From: CAYJAD01 sp964372165
GTDB taxonomy: Bacteria; Desulfobacterota; Desulfovibrionia; Desulfovibrionales; Desulfovibrionaceae
Reading direction: 5' to 3'
NCBI GenBank assembly: GCA_964372165.1
Contig: CAYJPT010000120.1
Location: forward strand, 1 to 6,976
Length of the DNA stretch: 6,976 nt
Shown: one piece after another, positions 6,401 through 6,976 of the stretch
Position numbering within the stretch: position 1 is the stretch's first letter
Layout of the letters: every line of letters starts with the position of its first letter
Program-made: the position numbers and the translations under genes
The notes under the pieces: generated by a model
What the model was told of the DNA's origin: nothing
Seen by the model: the letters and a program-made list of their open reading frames with translations, nothing else
Database searches by the model: none

Positions 6401-6879
6401 TCGAAAGTATAGACTATGAACATTATGTAAATTATACTGCCTTGCACCTTGGATTAGGATACCTTTGGCAAATTAACGAAAACTCAAGCCTTGATGTATA
6501 TGGTAAGTACTTTTACACCCATCAAGCTGCCAATGAGCTTGTTGTACTGCAAGAATCCTTTGCCATGGACTCCATAAATTCACATCGTCTACGTCTTGGC
6601 GCTCGCTATAATTACAACATGAATACAGCAAATGGGAACAATTTCAAGTTCTATGGCGGACTTGCCTTTGAACATGAATTTGACGGTGAACTAAAAGCCA
6701 GCATACGCAATATAAATATAGACTCACAAAGCCTTCAAGGTTCAACCTATATAGGTGAGCTTGGTATCAGCTTTAGCCCTGCTGCCGTGAGTGGCCTTAG
6801 CTTAGACCTTGGCGTCCAAGGCTACCTTGGTAAACGTGAGGGCATTATGGGCAAATTTGGTGTACGTTACGAGTTCTAA
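3409..6879 (+). CDS. Autotransporter (type Va) adhesin-like protein with Gly/Asn-rich beta-repeat passenger and C-terminal beta-barrel
   Basis: The protein has 1156 residues as assembled, including 34 unknown ones. Order of parts: a signal peptide (basic MKKQFK, hydrophobic core about 9-28, cleavage probably near AIA-A at 31-34); a Gly-rich start with a 12-Gly run (92-103); and a passenger of about a dozen degenerate repeats (152 to about 640), each anchored by an N-T-(L/V/I)-x-I strand. A less repetitive stretch follows to about 804, then a TQP/NQP-rich linker (805-823), a helical segment (about 824-860) and a barrel of about 280 residues (875-1156). The barrel alternates hydrophobic and polar residues and ends in the GVRYEF motif with terminal Phe, typical of outer-membrane autotransporters. 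I saw no cysteine, usual for this class. Repeats of this kind resemble the IYGG-type repeats of Desulfovibrio and gut-bacterial autotransporters (recognition from memory). The passenger should fold as a beta-helix on the cell surface; the adhesin role is inference. It is a single gene with its own promoter. The N gap makes its true length uncertain. Confidence 0.92.
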   Translation: MKKQFKLLNFPLILTLTTFVLTSSMTLPNHAIAATSEAEGGAGSDTTVVHGITSGANSVAGDGGLLGIGGNDGSDGGDALDAKGGAGGTGAGGGGGGGGGGGGAYSKVEGETLLNDALGFVTIVSGGHGGHVHTSGAGGGGGGESIAISNMNTFTINNKILSLPAIVTASSTLSNGGNGGDAGDGGNGGNGGSAILDASNNNFIFSSNIHFEEFYGATTFARGGNGGNSGNGGSGGNGGDATSTTDSNTLXXXXXXXXXXXXXXXXXXXXXXXXXXXXXXXXXXGGNGGDATSTTDSNTLIFTGNSSDRIIGINSSTTAGNGGNGDGNGGDVTAQSNFNTLSIIDATSVQVVSGNDISSKGGDGGGNGGNSTITVNHNTLNISNSNVFESINGLLVLSTGGSSLVNGGDSTVTANNNTVNIVNSVVPTITSIGVLATAGEGSAAHGHATATANYNILNVENSTAVSATGSLVRSSSSPVNASNGNATATSSYNTVNLDNSTVDQTIIGGSANSIAGHNSTTTANFNTITHDESITNGRIIGGLATSEAGSKLTATASFNSVHVVGGLVQEGIIGGSATAYPNPNGISLATSNNNTINIGFSDDANSDIFSSTRVGDYAIGGFISGSDGSVAENNSITLSGHVTFEGPDFFLTGGLLLPDPFQNIELTINPNTFDGNTVHFNNYRGNKINSIGNFETYHFTLGKNVANGSTIVQAANLYLANALGSSATKSASIGTISVMQGSKLKANDKIVLIDYDQAYGTIANHNGIVQGRQGAFVNLSWLVEQNSAAGETNITATALPISNTTQQTQPTQPNQPAQPNNNSDAIIGSVMSGFAQSTGVVDIATDLAASGAQDAVNRNFKSEVGSSIPAGSTQKQGSAISTFATVAGGTMHYNTDTSININSLNLVSGVALGHRSKFGNLLLSAFFEGSTASYYTYNDVKNAQDLYGDGKAQSYGFGLLGRYDFYTNYGTPYVEASFHHGQVRSEYNNNDVFDPITLESIDYEHYVNYTALHLGLGYLWQINENSSLDVYGKYFYTHQAANELVVLQESFAMDSINSHRLRLGARYNYNMNTANGNNFKFYGGLAFEHEFDGELKASIRNINIDSQSLQGSTYIGELGISFSPAAVSGLSLDLGVQGYLGKREGIMGKFGVRYEF
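3682..3717 (+). repeat. Poly-glycine codon tract (12 consecutive Gly codons)
   Basis: Twelve consecutive GGT/GGC codons encode residues 92-103 of the autotransporter. A second run of six Gly codons follows at 3820-3837 in a repeated GAGGGGGG context. The codons alternate irregularly between GGT and GGC, so the tract is not a pure microsatellite, but gain or loss of whole triplets by slippage is plausible and would keep the frame. Confidence 0.8.
4110..4309 (+). repeat. 50-base identical sequences flanking the assembly gap
   Basis: Bases 4110-4159 and 4260-4309 are identical over all 50 positions. The first copy ends exactly at the last base before the Ns and the second starts exactly at the first base after them. 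Both are in the same reading frame (GGNGGDATSTTDSNTL in each). Either this is a real tandem repeat or, more likely, the overlapping ends of two contigs that were not merged. Confidence 0.9.
4160..4259. other. Assembly gap of exactly 100 N
   Basis: A run of 100 unknown bases, the conventional placeholder for a gap of unknown size, interrupts the Gly-rich repeat part of the autotransporter gene (codons 251-284). Its length should not be read as real. The reading frame happens to continue across it. Confidence 0.98.
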
Positions 6880-6976
6880 TGTACCCTGCTACAAAAAGTA
6901 GTAGTGCTTAATTATCATTTATTACTTAACAAAAAAAGCAACTTGCTGTGGCAAGTTCTCAGACTGATGACAAACC
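6880..6976. other. 3' region of the autotransporter gene to the window edge
   Basis: After the TAA stop at 6877-6879 there is a weak 4-bp hairpin CTAC/GTAG (6889-6901) without a T-run, so no good plus-strand terminator is visible. A minus-strand terminator follows at 6931-6957. The last bases show no recognisable gene; a minus-strand TGA at 6959-6961 could be the end of a convergent gene, but too little is present to tell. Confidence 0.5.
6931..6957 (-). terminator. Rho-independent terminator for a convergent gene beyond the right edge
   Basis: The arms AACTTGC (6940-6946) and GCAAGTT (6951-6957) form a perfect 7-bp stem with a TGTG loop. On the minus strand the stem is followed two bases later by seven T (complement of 6931-6937). 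On the plus strand no T-run follows (CTCAGACTG), so the orientation is minus. It therefore probably ends a gene entering from the right. Confidence 0.7.

Overview
The window looks like a chromosomal fragment from a low-GC member of the Desulfovibrionaceae or a close relative (anaerobic sulfate-reducer lineage). The evidence is a transmembrane redox module of the Hmc/Tmc type, which is characteristic of these bacteria, beside an outer-membrane autotransporter of the kind common in host-associated members. The genes are moderately AT-rich and the spacers strongly so. The genus cannot be fixed from sequence alone.

Layout. Positions 1-281 hold no convincing gene, only a strong stem-loop (108-142) and a 12-base direct repeat. 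A rho-independent terminator (282-327) closes a three-gene minus-strand operon. In transcription order the operon is a small periplasmic triheme cytochrome c (2848-2435), a five-helix membrane cytochrome b of the HmcE/TmcC/DsrM family (2417-1743), and a cytoplasmic iron-sulfur CCG-domain protein of the HmcF/TmcB family (1724-330). The genes are 17-18 bases apart and each has a good Shine-Dalgarno sequence. The cytochrome gene is preceded by a leader with a near-perfect palindrome (2913-2933). A very AT-rich divergent spacer (about 2963-3408) carries putative promoters in both directions. The plus strand then encodes one large autotransporter adhesin-like protein (3409-6879), and the window ends in a short 3' region with a minus-strand terminator (6931-6957) that predicts a convergent gene just beyond the right edge.

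How the genes work together. The operon reads as a complete minimal electron conduit. An acidic periplasmic multiheme cytochrome would exchange electrons with the periplasmic cytochrome c3/hydrogenase pool, a diheme b-type membrane subunit would carry them across, and a HdrD-like Fe-S protein would exchange them with a cytoplasmic thiol/disulfide partner. The cytochrome has exactly three CxxCH sites and exactly six histidines in its mature part, so it is a c7-like triheme version of what is normally the tetraheme TmcA. The autotransporter appears functionally unrelated to the operon.

Caution on assembly. The autotransporter gene contains 100 Ns (4160-4259). The last 50 known bases before the gap are identical to the first 50 after it, so the gap may be an unmerged contig overlap rather than missing sequence. 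The stated protein length of 1156 residues is therefore provisional; a simple merge would give 1106.
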